Assembly (NCBI GenBank): GCA_938038385.1
Contig: CALHRD010000035.1
Span: forward strand, 1 to 49,313
From: an uncultured Burkholderiales bacterium
GTDB taxonomy: Bacteria > Pseudomonadota > Gammaproteobacteria > Burkholderiales > Thiobacillaceae
DNA: 49,313 nt
Direction of reading: 5' to 3'
The notes beneath the pieces are model-generated. The model searched no databases and was not told the DNA's origin. It was given only the letters and a program-made list of their open reading frames with translations. A program made the translations under genes and the position numbers. Below are positions 8,130 to 16,051 of this stretch, in pieces (position 1 is the stretch's first letter; the number at the start of each line of letters is the position of its first letter).

Positions 8130-8929
8130 ATTGGGATGTCTACCTCCCGGGGCTGGCCGTCCTGCTGGGTATGGCCGTGCCGGCCTGGCTGGCGAGCCTG
8201 CGCCTGGGCAACGTCAACCTGGTCGACAGCCTGTGGTCGCTGTTCTTCCTGGCGGCGGCGATCACCTATGCGCTCCAGTCACCCCAGCAGGGCCCGCGCA
8301 GCGGCCTGATCCTCATCCTGGTCGCCGTGTGGGCCCTGCGTCTGAGCGGGCATCTGGCCCTGCGCAACTGGGGCAAACCGGAGGACCGCCGCTACCGGGC
8401 GATCCGCGCCAACCACTCGCCCGGTTTCGCCTGGAAGAGTCTGTTCATCGTCTTCGGCCTGCAGGCGGTGCTGGCCTGGTTGATCTCCCTGCCGCTGCAC
8501 GCCGCCATCATTTCGTCCACCCCACTGGGTCTCCTCGATGCGCTTGGCGTCGCCCTCGTGCTCGCCGGCCTGACCGTGGAGACCCTGGCCGACCACCAGC
8601 TCGCCCGCTTCAAACGCGACCCGGCCAACCGCGGCCGGGTGCTCGACCGGGGCCTCTGGCGTTACAGCCGGCACCCCAACTACTTCGGCGAGGCCTGCGT
8701 GTGGTGGGGCTTCGGGCTGCTCGCCGTGGCCGCCGGGGCCTGGTGGGCGTTGGTGTCGCCGGTGCTGATGACCTTCCTGCTGCTCAAGGTCTCCGGTGTG
8801 GGGCTCATGGAGCGGGACATCGCCGAACGCCGGCCGGCCTATCGCGACTACATCGCCCGCACCAGCGCCTTCATCCCCTGGCCGCCACGGCCAGCCGTCT
8901 CGTCCAAGGCACGCGAGGCCTCATCATGA
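8126..8929 (+). CDS. DUF1295 membrane protein (steroid 5-alpha-reductase-like fold)
   Basis: A 267-residue protein with about seven transmembrane helices. The C-terminal block has YSRHPNYFGE, the cofactor-side signature of the DUF1295/isoprenylcysteine-methyltransferase/steroid-reductase superfamily. Members often act on lipid double bonds or lipophilic groups with NADPH or SAM. The actual substrate is unknown. It overlaps its neighbours by four bases on both sides. Next to methyltransferases and an FAD oxidoreductase, a step in making a modified fatty acid is a reasonable guess. Confidence 0.85.
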   Translation: MNWDVYLPGLAVLLGMAVPAWLASLRLGNVNLVDSLWSLFFLAAAITYALQSPQQGPRSGLILILVAVWALRLSGHLALRNWGKPEDRRYRAIRANHSPGFAWKSLFIVFGLQAVLAWLISLPLHAAIISSTPLGLLDALGVALVLAGLTVETLADHQLARFKRDPANRGRVLDRGLWRYSRHPNYFGEACVWWGFGLLAVAAGAWWALVSPVLMTFLLLKVSGVGLMERDIAERRPAYRDYIARTSAFIPWPPRPAVSSKAREASS

Positions 8930-9462
8930 AGCGCGGTCTTTGCGCACTGGCGTGTGCAGCCCTGCTGACCGGCTGTCAGACCGCAACGCTACCGCCCCTG
9001 GATACGGTCGCCAGGGTCGACCTGCAGCGCTTCATGGGCGACTGGTACGTCATCGCCCATATCCCCACCTGGCCGGAGCGCAATGCCTACAACGCCGTCG
9101 AGTCCTACCGCCTCGACACCGATGGCACGGTGGCCACCACCTTCACCTTCCGCGAGGGCGGCTTCGATGGCCCGCTGCGGCGCATGAGCCCTCGAGGATT
9201 CGTGCTGGACACGGCAAGCAATGCGGTGTGGGGCATGCAGTTCATCTGGCCGGTCAAGGCCGACTACCGCATCGCCTATCTGACTGAAGACTACGGCGTC
9301 ACCGTGATCGCCCGGCATAAACGCGACTACGTCTGGGTCATGGCGCGCACGCCGCAGATCCCGGAGGCGCAGTACCAGGACATCGTCGCGCGCATCGCCG
9401 CCTGGGGCTATGACGTGGCGAGGCTGCGCCGCGTGCCGCAGCAGCGGGGGGCCGGCGCATGA
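8926..9462 (+). CDS. blc: Lipocalin lipoprotein (first of two)
   Basis: A 178-residue lipocalin with a lipoprotein signal (LLTGC, acylated Cys17) and the lipocalin GDWYVIA motif near residue 38. Bacterial lipocalins (Blc) sit at the inner face of the outer membrane and bind lysophospholipids or fatty acids. A second lipocalin of the same operon lies at 13519-14052. The ATG overlaps the DUF1295 stop by four bases. In this operon it may carry or store a modified or damaged lipid; that is inference. Confidence 0.9.
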   Translation: MKRGLCALACAALLTGCQTATLPPLDTVARVDLQRFMGDWYVIAHIPTWPERNAYNAVESYRLDTDGTVATTFTFREGGFDGPLRRMSPRGFVLDTASNAVWGMQFIWPVKADYRIAYLTEDYGVTVIARHKRDYVWVMARTPQIPEAQYQDIVARIAAWGYDVARLRRVPQQRGAGA

Positions 9463-10745
9463 GAATCGCCATCGTCGGCAGCGGCATCAGCGGCCTGACC
9501 CTCGCCCACCACCTGCACCCCGAGCACGACATCACCGTGTTCGAGGCCGGTGGCCACATCGGCGGCCATGTGCACACGCACGACGTGATGCTGGGGGATA
9601 GGGCGTATGCGGTGGACAGCGGCTTCATCGTCTTCAACCATCGCACCTACCCGCATTTCACCCAGCTCCTGGCCGATCTCGACGTCGCGTCACAGCCGAG
9701 CGACATGAGCTTTTCCGTCTCCTGCGCGGCGAGCGGCCTGGAATACAACGGCACCTCGGTCAACAGCCTGTTCGCCCAGCGCGAGAACCTGGTCAATCCG
9801 GCCTTCTGGGGCATGCTGCGCGACATCCTGCGCTTCAACCGCGAGGCGCCAGCCCTGCTGCACGGCGCGGGCGGGGAGATCGCCCTGGGCGATTACCTCG
9901 AGCGGCATGGCTATGGGCAGCGCTTCCGCGACTACTACATCCTGCCCATGGGCGCCGCGATCTGGTCCACCGACCCGGCGCGCATGCTCAACTTCCCGGC
10001 GCGCTTCTTCGTGCGCTTCTTCATGAACCACGGCCTGCTCTCGCTCGACGACCGGCCGCAGTGGCGGGTGATCCGCGGCGGTTCGTGCGCCTATGTCGAG
10101 CGGCTGGTGGCCCCGTTCCGCGACCGTGTACGCCTGAATACGCCCGTGCGGCGCATCTTCCGCCACGACGACGGGGTGGAGCTGGCGCTCGACGACGGCA
10201 CGGCCCGTTTCGATGCCGTCTTCCTCGCCTGCCACAGCGATGAGGCCCTGCGTCTGATCAATGACCCCACCCCGGCCGAGCGCGCGGTGCTCGCCGCCAT
10301 CCCCTATCAGGAGAACGAAGCGGTGCTGCACACCGACACCCGCCTCATGCCGAAAAAGCGCCTGGCCTGGGCGGCCTGGAACTACCTGATGCCCGAAGGG
10401 CCGGGCGGCCGCGTCTGTCTGACCTACGACATGAACCGCCTGCAGTCGCTGGACGCGCCCGAGACCTTCTGCGTGACGCTCAACGCCAGCGAACGCATCG
10501 ACCCGGACAAGGTCATCGCGCGCATGACCTACCACCATCCGCTGTTCACGCCCGAGGGGGTGGCCGCCCAGGCCCGCCACCGCGAGATCGACGGCACGCT
10601 GCGCACCTATTACTGCGGCGCCTGGTGGCGCAACGGTTTCCACGAGGACGGCGTGGTGAGCGCCCTGGACGCCTTGCGTCACTTCCGCGACGACCTACTG
10701 CAGCACCGGTCGCCGCCCAAGCGGATGGAGGCCGGCCATGCATAG
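9459..10745 (+). CDS. FAD-dependent amine-oxidase-like oxidoreductase (COG2907 type)
   Basis: A 428-residue flavoprotein. The N-terminus has the dinucleotide-binding GSGISG (7-12) and FEAGGHIGGHVHT, typical of the amine-oxidase/phytoene-desaturase superfamily. No signal peptide is present, so it is probably cytoplasmic or peripheral. COG2907 members nearly always sit with DUF1365 and Cfa genes, as here. A role in desaturating or oxidising a membrane acyl chain has been proposed for related clusters. It overlaps the lipocalin stop by four bases and the next gene by eight. Confidence 0.88.
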   Translation: MRIAIVGSGISGLTLAHHLHPEHDITVFEAGGHIGGHVHTHDVMLGDRAYAVDSGFIVFNHRTYPHFTQLLADLDVASQPSDMSFSVSCAASGLEYNGTSVNSLFAQRENLVNPAFWGMLRDILRFNREAPALLHGAGGEIALGDYLERHGYGQRFRDYYILPMGAAIWSTDPARMLNFPARFFVRFFMNHGLLSLDDRPQWRVIRGGSCAYVERLVAPFRDRVRLNTPVRRIFRHDDGVELALDDGTARFDAVFLACHSDEALRLINDPTPAERAVLAAIPYQENEAVLHTDTRLMPKKRLAWAAWNYLMPEGPGGRVCLTYDMNRLQSLDAPETFCVTLNASERIDPDKVIARMTYHHPLFTPEGVAAQARHREIDGTLRTYYCGAWWRNGFHEDGVVSALDALRHFRDDLLQHRSPPKRMEAGHA

Positions 10746-11508
10746 CGCCGTGTACGAGGGCTGGGTACGCCACCGCCGATTCCCACCCCGGCCGCATGCC
10801 TTTACCTATCGCCTGTGCCTGCTCTGGCTGGATCTGGCCGAACTGGAGCGGGTGTTCGCCGGGCGTTGGTTCTGGTCCGTCGGGCGGCCAAATCTGGCGA
10901 GCCTCCGGCGCGAGGATTACCTGGGCGACCCTGCGCTGCCGCTCGACGAGGCCGTGCGGCGCGAGGTCGAGAGCGCCACCGGCCGTCGGCCCGAGGGCCC
11001 GATCCGGCTGCTCACCCACCCGCGCTACTTCGGCTACGTCTTCAACCCGTTGAGCCTCTATTACTGCTACGCCGAGGGTGGCGAGGCGATCGAGGCCATC
11101 GTCGCGGAGGTCACCAACACCCCCTGGAAGGAACGTCACCGCTACGTGCTGCCGACCGCGTCCAACCTCGGCACGGCGGACAAACTGCGTTTTCGCACCC
11201 CCAAGGCCCTGCACGTCTCGCCCTTCCTGCCCATGGACCTGGAATACGCCTGGCGGCTCACGCGGCCGGGCGGGCGCCTGCTGGTGCACTTGGAGGACTG
11301 GGCGGGTGGAGACAAGCTCTTCGACGCCACCCTCAACCTCGCGCGCCGGCCCCTCGACGGCGCCAGCCTCGCCCGCGCCCTGTGGCGCTATCCCTTCATG
11401 ACCGGCCAGGTCATCCTGGGCATCCACTGGCAGGCCCTGCGCCTGTGGCTCAAGGGCGTTCCGGTGCACGACCACCCCGAATCCATCCCCGTGGAGCGCA
11501 GCGCATGA
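10738..11508 (+). CDS. DUF1365 protein
   Basis: A 256-residue protein of DUF1365 (COG3496). Seen are the N-terminal H-R-F-P-R-H-F/Y-like YEGWVRHRRFPPRPHAF block, TYRLCLLWLDL, and FNPLSLYYCY with PWKERHRY in the middle. The biochemical function is unknown, but it is a constant partner of COG2907 and Cfa. No clear membrane segment or signal peptide is present. It starts eight bases before the end of the FAD oxidoreductase and shares ATGA with cfa. Related genes in Rhodobacter belong to the ChrR/RpoE singlet-oxygen regulon, which supports a photo-oxidative stress role. Confidence 0.88.
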   Translation: MHSAVYEGWVRHRRFPPRPHAFTYRLCLLWLDLAELERVFAGRWFWSVGRPNLASLRREDYLGDPALPLDEAVRREVESATGRRPEGPIRLLTHPRYFGYVFNPLSLYYCYAEGGEAIEAIVAEVTNTPWKERHRYVLPTASNLGTADKLRFRTPKALHVSPFLPMDLEYAWRLTRPGGRLLVHLEDWAGGDKLFDATLNLARRPLDGASLARALWRYPFMTGQVILGIHWQALRLWLKGVPVHDHPESIPVERSA

Positions 11509-12770
11509 GTGACAGCTCTTTGACCCAGACCGCCCCCACGCCGGCTCGCCCCGGCCCGCTGACGGCGCTGGCCCGCCGCAGCGTGCTCGCCCGCCTGCAG
11601 GCGCTTGCGCACGGCTCGCTGAGCATCGAGGAGAGCGGCGAGCGTATGTCGTTCGGCAGCGGCCGGCCGCAGGTCTCCCTGCGTGTGCTCGACCCCGCCT
11701 TCTGGCCAGCCGTGGCCTTCGGCGGCACGGTCGGCGCCGGCGAGGCCTACATGGACGGGCTTTGGGAGAGCGAGGACCTGCTCGAGCTCATCCGGCTGCT
11801 GCTGCGCAACCGGCCGGTGCTCGACGGCATGGAGCGGGGGCTGGCGCGCCTGAGCGCCCCGCTGCGTGCCGTCGCGCACCGCATGCACCGCAACAGCCGC
11901 GCCGGCAGCCGGCGCAACATCGCCGCCCATTACGACCTGGGCAACGACTTCTACCGCCTGTGGCTGGATGAGACCCTGATGTACTCCTGCGCCCTCTTCG
12001 AGCGCCCCGGCCTGAGCCTGGCCGAGGCGCAGCGGGCCAAGCTGGAACGCATCTGCCGCAAGCTGGATCTGAAAGCCACGGATCACGTCGTGGAGATCGG
12101 CACCGGCTGGGGCGGCTTTGCCCTGCATGCGGCGCAGACGCGCGGCTGCGGGGTGACCACCGCCACCCTCTCGCGCGCCCAGTTCGCTCTCGCACGCGAA
12201 CGCATCGCCGCCGCCGGTCTCGCGGATCGGGTACAGGTGCTGCTCACCGATTACCGCGACCTCACCGGGCAATACGACAAACTGGTGTCCATCGAGATGG
12301 TCGAGGCGGTGGGGGCGGAGCACCTGGAAACCTACTTCCGCCAATGCAGCCGCCTGCTCAAGCCCGACGGGGCCATGCTGCTGCAGGCCATCACCATCGC
12401 CGACCAGCGCTACGCGCGGGCGCTCGCAGAGGTGGACTTCATCCAGAAGCACATCTTCCCCGGCGGCTTCCTGCCGAGCGTCACCGCGCTCACTGCGGCG
12501 ATGACGCGGGCGACCGACCTCAGGACCGTGCAACTGGAGGACATCGGCCCGCACTATGCCGAGACCCTGGCGCACTGGCGGCGCAACTTCCTCGCCGCCC
12601 AGGACGCTGTGCGCGCCCTGGGCTTCGACCAGCGCTTCATCCGCAAGTGGCTGTTCTACCTCGGTTACTGCGAGGGCGGCTTCTGCGAGCGCGACCTCGG
12701 CACGGTGCAGATGCTGCTCGCCAAGCCGGGCTGGCGCGGCAGCGCCCTCATCAGTGGAGTGCGAACATGA
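11505..12770 (+). CDS. cfa: Cyclopropane-fatty-acyl-phospholipid synthase (canonical type)
   Basis: A 421-residue SAM-dependent enzyme that adds a methylene (or methyl) across a double bond of a phospholipid acyl chain. HYDLGNDFY (142-150), YSCALFE, EIGTGWGGFA (197-206), VSIEMVEAVG and FIQKHIFPGGFLPS are the usual Cfa blocks. It is somewhat longer than E. coli Cfa (382 residues) through its N-terminus. It lies between DUF1365 and the SDR gene, with four-base overlaps on both sides. Whether it makes cyclopropane rings or a methylated precursor, as in furan fatty acid synthesis, cannot be decided here. Confidence 0.93.
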   Translation: MSDSSLTQTAPTPARPGPLTALARRSVLARLQALAHGSLSIEESGERMSFGSGRPQVSLRVLDPAFWPAVAFGGTVGAGEAYMDGLWESEDLLELIRLLLRNRPVLDGMERGLARLSAPLRAVAHRMHRNSRAGSRRNIAAHYDLGNDFYRLWLDETLMYSCALFERPGLSLAEAQRAKLERICRKLDLKATDHVVEIGTGWGGFALHAAQTRGCGVTTATLSRAQFALARERIAAAGLADRVQVLLTDYRDLTGQYDKLVSIEMVEAVGAEHLETYFRQCSRLLKPDGAMLLQAITIADQRYARALAEVDFIQKHIFPGGFLPSVTALTAAMTRATDLRTVQLEDIGPHYAETLAHWRRNFLAAQDAVRALGFDQRFIRKWLFYLGYCEGGFCERDLGTVQMLLAKPGWRGSALISGVRT

Positions 12771-13519
12771 GCGAAGACCGCTACGTTCTCATCACCGGCG
12801 CCAGCGGCGGGCTGGGCCGGGCGCTGGCCGCGCGCCTTACGCAGGACGGCTGGTGGCTGGCCCTGGCCGGCCGCGACGGCGCGCGCCTGCGCGATGCCCA
12901 TCCTGACTGCGCACACCCCCTGCTGGTGGGCGATGTGAGCACCGCGGAGGGTGCGGCGGCCATCCTCCAGCAATGCCAGGCGCACTACGGCCAGCCGCCC
13001 GACGCCCTGGCGCACTGCGTCGGCTCCATCCTGGTCGCCCCGTTGCACCGCACCACGCCCGATCAGTACCAGGTCTGCATGCGCGCCAACCTGGATTCCG
13101 CCTTCCACACCCTGGCGGCCTGGATCGGTGCCCTGCGCGCGGCGAAACGGCCCGGCGCGGCGGTGTTCGTCTCCAGCGCCGCCGCGCGCATCGGCACGCC
13201 CAACCACGAGGCGGTGGCCGCGGCCAAGGCCGGGCTGGAGGGTCTGGTACGGGCTGCTGCGGCCACCTATGCGAGTGCCGGCATCCGCATCAACGCCGTT
13301 GCTCCGGGGCTCATGGACACCCCGGCCGCGGCCGGCCTGATCGCCAGTCCCACCGCGCGCGAGGCCGTGGCAAGGCAGTACCCGCTACCCGGTATCGGCA
13401 CGCCGGAGGAGCTGGCCGAGCTGATGGCCTGGTTGCTCTCGCCCGCCGCCGCGCGGGTGACCGGCCAGGTCTGGTCGCTCGACGCCGGCTTCACCGCCAT
13501 CCGACCGCTGGTGCGCTGA
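12767..13519 (+). CDS. Short-chain dehydrogenase-like protein lacking the catalytic Tyr
   Basis: A 250-residue Rossmann-fold SDR. The cofactor motif TGASGGLG is at 10-17, and FVSSAAA carries the usual catalytic Ser. The YxxxK site reads V150-A-A-A-K154, so the catalytic Tyr is replaced by Val. The gtg codon is unambiguous and the surrounding AAAKAG and INAVAPG match classical SDRs. The protein therefore may bind NAD(P) without normal reductase activity, or use another acid. Overlaps: ATGA with cfa, TGATG with the next lipocalin. Confidence 0.88.
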   Translation: MSEDRYVLITGASGGLGRALAARLTQDGWWLALAGRDGARLRDAHPDCAHPLLVGDVSTAEGAAAILQQCQAHYGQPPDALAHCVGSILVAPLHRTTPDQYQVCMRANLDSAFHTLAAWIGALRAAKRPGAAVFVSSAAARIGTPNHEAVAAAKAGLEGLVRAAAATYASAGIRINAVAPGLMDTPAAAGLIASPTAREAVARQYPLPGIGTPEELAELMAWLLSPAAARVTGQVWSLDAGFTAIRPLVR

Positions 13520-14052
13520 TGCGCTGGCTGCTCGCCCTCGCCACGTTGCTCCTCGCCGGGTGTACCGGCGTGCCGCAGGGTATCCAGCCGGTGCGCGGCT
13601 TCGAGGTGAATCGCTACCTCGGCACCTGGTACGAGATCGCCCGCCTCGACCACGCCTTCGAGCGGGGCTTGAGCGACATCTCCGCAATCTACACGCGCCG
13701 CGACGACGGCGGCATCGATGTCCTCAACCGCGGCTGGGACATCGAAAAGAGGGCCTGGCGGGAGGCGCGCGGCCGCGCCTACTTCCTCGACTCACCCAAC
13801 GTGGCGAGCCTCAAGGTCAGCTTCTTCGGCCCGTTCTACGGCGGCTACCACGTCTTCGCCCTCGACCCGAATTACCAGTGGGCCCTGGTCTCGGGACCGT
13901 CGCGCGATTACCTCTGGATCCTGGCGCGCACGCCCGGCCTGCCCGAGGCCCTCCTGCTGGAGCTCGTCGATAAGGCCAGGCGGGCAGGCTTCGCCACCGA
14001 CGCACTGATCTATCCGACCCATGTCCGGTCAGGAGGCCTGGGGGCGACATGA
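13519..14052 (+). CDS. blc: Lipocalin lipoprotein (second of two)
   Basis: A 177-residue lipocalin with lipobox LLAGC (Cys15) and the GTWYEIARLDHAFERGL motif near residue 35, closer to E. coli Blc than the copy at 8926. The later WALVSGPSRDYLWILARTP is also Blc-like. It would be anchored in the outer membrane and bind a fatty acid or lysolipid. It starts on the last base of the SDR stop codon and ends in a four-base overlap with the SRPBCC gene. The two lipocalins of this operon are well diverged, so this is not a recent tandem copy. Confidence 0.93.
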   Translation: MRWLLALATLLLAGCTGVPQGIQPVRGFEVNRYLGTWYEIARLDHAFERGLSDISAIYTRRDDGGIDVLNRGWDIEKRAWREARGRAYFLDSPNVASLKVSFFGPFYGGYHVFALDPNYQWALVSGPSRDYLWILARTPGLPEALLLELVDKARRAGFATDALIYPTHVRSGGLGAT

Positions 14053-14549
14053 TCCAGGGCAGCGCCAGCATACGCATCGCCCGGCCGGTCGCTACGGTCT
14101 ACCGCTTCATCGCCGTGGACTTCTACCGCAACTACCCGCGCTGGTCGCCGGAGGTGGTCGCGCTCGCGCCGCTGACCCCCGGGCCCTGGCGCGAGGGGGC
14201 CCTGGCGCGCCAGGTGCGCGTCGATCAGGGGCGGCGCACCGACACCACCTTCCGTGCCAGCCGGCTGGAACCGAACCGCCGCATGCTGATCGACGGCGTG
14301 TCGGCGGCCTATCATGCCGACTATGAGCTCCAGGGGGAGGGGGAGGGCGCCACCCTGCTCAGCTTCTGCTTTCGTCTCGACCGGCTCGACCTGTTCATGC
14401 TGCCCTTCGAGAAGCTGATCCGTGCCGCCCTGGCCGAGGGGGCGACGCGCACCGCCCGCAACCTCAAGGGGCTGATCGAAGCGGAGTTGCCTGTCTCGAC
14501 TGCGCTTGACCCGGTCGCGGCCAACCCCGACGCCCGCCCCCGACTCTAA
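14049..14549 (+). CDS. SRPBCC/START-like lipid-binding domain protein
   Basis: A 166-residue protein that fits the SRPBCC (Bet v 1/START/polyketide cyclase) fold: a beta-rich start IQGSASIRIARPVATVYRFI with the VW/VY-x-F helix, then repeated strands and a C-terminal amphipathic helix (EKLIRAALAEGATRTARNLKGLIE). Such proteins bind hydrophobic ligands in a closed cavity. No signal peptide is seen, so it is cytoplasmic. It overlaps the lipocalin by four bases and lies 11 bases before the LOV gene. Ligand unknown; a modified fatty acid or chromophore is possible from context. Confidence 0.75.
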   Translation: MIQGSASIRIARPVATVYRFIAVDFYRNYPRWSPEVVALAPLTPGPWREGALARQVRVDQGRRTDTTFRASRLEPNRRMLIDGVSAAYHADYELQGEGEGATLLSFCFRLDRLDLFMLPFEKLIRAALAEGATRTARNLKGLIEAELPVSTALDPVAANPDARPRL

Positions 14550-14560
14550 GGACCGCAAAG

Positions 14561-15016
14561 ATGGAATTCGTCGCCGAAAAGGACACCGGCCTCATCCCCT
14601 ACATCCTCACCCAGATCATGGACAGCTGCGTCAACGGCATCACCCTGGCCGACCCCGACCAGCCCGACAGCCCCATCGTCTATGCCAACGAGGTGTTCTG
14701 CCGCATCACCGGCTACGGCCGTGAGGAGATCCTGGGCCGCAACTGCCGTTTCCTGCATGGAGACGATTTGGACCAGCCCGGCCTCGACCGCATCCGGGAG
14801 GCCCTGCGCGCGCATCGACCGGTAGACACGGTGCTGCGCAACTATCGTAAGGACGGCACCCTGTTCTACAACCGACTGCACATCCGCCCCCTGTTCGACC
14901 GCGACGGCCGGGTCATTTACTACCTGGGCGTGCAGCACGACGTCACCGAACAGATCCTCGCCCAGCAAGCCCTGGAGCACCTGGCACAGCCAGAATCATC
15001 CCCACCCACTGCCTGA
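14561..15016 (+). CDS. Short LOV (light-oxygen-voltage) blue-light photoreceptor
   Basis: A 151-residue single PAS/LOV protein. The flavin-adduct motif is GRNCRFLH (59-66) with photoactive Cys62. Asn94 and Asn104 (NYRKDGTLFYN) match the flavin-ring contacts, and GVQ ends with the switch Gln125. The motif usually ends in Gln; His66 here is a variant. There is a short N-cap helix and a C-terminal helix (TEQILAQQALEHL), but no output domain, so signalling must go through a partner. In Pseudomonas putida, short LOV proteins act with LitR-type regulators; the same pairing is encoded here. Confidence 0.92.
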   Translation: MEFVAEKDTGLIPYILTQIMDSCVNGITLADPDQPDSPIVYANEVFCRITGYGREEILGRNCRFLHGDDLDQPGLDRIREALRAHRPVDTVLRNYRKDGTLFYNRLHIRPLFDRDGRVIYYLGVQHDVTEQILAQQALEHLAQPESSPPTA

Positions 15017-15027
15017 AGGAGAGCACC

Positions 15028-15258
15028 ATGATCACCGTCACCCGCGACCCCATCACCCTGAACGACGTCACCGATCTGGAGCATGCCCCTTGCCTCATCG
15101 AGGGTAGCGGCAGCGGCGCCATGAAGATCTATTTCGAGTCCGAGGCCAACAAACAGGAATACCTGGCCACCGAGGTGCACGGCGGCGTCAATTCCAGCGG
15201 CCTGAAAAAGATCTTCGACGACATCGCCGACAGCCCCATCACCGGAAGCATCAACTGA
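15028..15258 (+). CDS. Small protein of unknown function in the light operon
   Basis: A 76-residue acidic soluble protein with a strong AAGGAG ribosome-binding site seven bases before the ATG. It is neither membrane-bound nor secreted. A mixed alpha/beta pattern is visible (MKIYFESEANKQEYLATEV). I do not recognise the family. It sits 11 bases after the LOV gene and two bases before the CbiX gene. It is a candidate for the LOV protein's partner or for a small regulator, but nothing in the sequence proves that. Confidence 0.8.
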   Translation: MITVTRDPITLNDVTDLEHAPCLIEGSGSGAMKIYFESEANKQEYLATEVHGGVNSSGLKKIFDDIADSPITGSIN

Positions 15259-15260
15259 CC

Positions 15261-15662
15261 ATGCGCGCGACCCATCTGCTCATCGTCGCCCACGGTAGCC
15301 GGCGCGAGACCTCCAACGACGAGGTGCGCCGACTGGCCGATCGGGTGCGCAGCCTGTGTGGCCCCGAGGTCGCTGGCGTCGAGGTGGCCTTCCTGGAGCT
15401 CGCCGAACCCGGCATCCCCGAGGGGCTCGCCCATTGTCTCGCCAAAGGGGCGAGCGAGATCGTCGTCTTCCCCTATTTCCTTGCCGCCGGCACGCATGTG
15501 GCCCTGGACATTCCCGAGGCGATCAGTGCCTTCGGGCTCGACCACCCGGACATCCGCGTGCACCTCACCCCGCACCTGGGCGCCTCGGCGGTCCTGCCCA
15601 AAGCCATCCTGGCGGTGGCCCTGGCCGGTCTGGAGACGGAACGGCCGGTCGTGGTCGGCTGA
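15261..15662 (+). CDS. cbiX: CbiX-type sirohydrochlorin chelatase (short form)
   Basis: A 133-residue class II chelatase of the small CbiX type, which inserts cobalt (or iron/nickel) into sirohydrochlorin as a homodimer. The N-terminal VAHGSRR has His11, and AAGTHVALDIPE has His79; these are the two metal-binding His of the family. Cobalt use would feed B12 synthesis, which would suit the B12-binding regulator of this locus; iron use for siroheme is equally possible from sequence. It starts two bases after the 76-residue gene and is part of the same transcription unit. Confidence 0.85.
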   Translation: MRATHLLIVAHGSRRETSNDEVRRLADRVRSLCGPEVAGVEVAFLELAEPGIPEGLAHCLAKGASEIVVFPYFLAAGTHVALDIPEAISAFGLDHPDIRVHLTPHLGASAVLPKAILAVALAGLETERPVVVG

Positions 15663-15673
15663 AGGGGGATGAC

Positions 15674-16051
15674 ATGACCAAGGAGACAGACCGCAACGTC
15701 CTCGGCGAGCCCATCGAGACCTGCTCGCTTCGGCCCCGCACGGGCTACACCCGCAGCGGCGCCTGCGAGACGGGGCCGGACGATCCCGGCTCGCACACCG
15801 TCTGCGCCCAGGTCACCGCCGAGTTTCTCGAATACAGCCGCAGCCGCGGCAACGACCTGATCACCCCGCACCCGGAATGGGATTTCCCCGGCCTCAAACC
15901 GGGCGACCGCTGGTGTCTGTGCGCCGCCCGCTGGCTGGAGGCCCAGCGTGCCGGGGTGGCGCCGCCGGTCGTGCTGCGCGCCACGCACCAGCGCGCCCTC
16001 GGCACCGTCCCCCTCGAACTGCTCAAGACCCATGCCCTCGACCTCGCCTGA
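15674..16051 (+). CDS. DUF2237 family protein
   Basis: A 125-residue cytoplasmic protein. NVLGEPIETCSLRPRTGYTRSGACETGPDDPGSHTVCAQVT and GDRWCLCAARW are the DUF2237 blocks, with several conserved Cys. No biochemical role is established for the family. The ATG at 15674 follows a GAAGGGGG ribosome-binding site and the frame overlaps the next gene by 20 bases. Orthologues often neighbour photolyase or light-induced genes, which would agree with this location; that statement is from memory of the family and not shown here. Confidence 0.85.
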   Translation: MTKETDRNVLGEPIETCSLRPRTGYTRSGACETGPDDPGSHTVCAQVTAEFLEYSRSRGNDLITPHPEWDFPGLKPGDRWCLCAARWLEAQRAGVAPPVVLRATHQRALGTVPLELLKTHALDLA

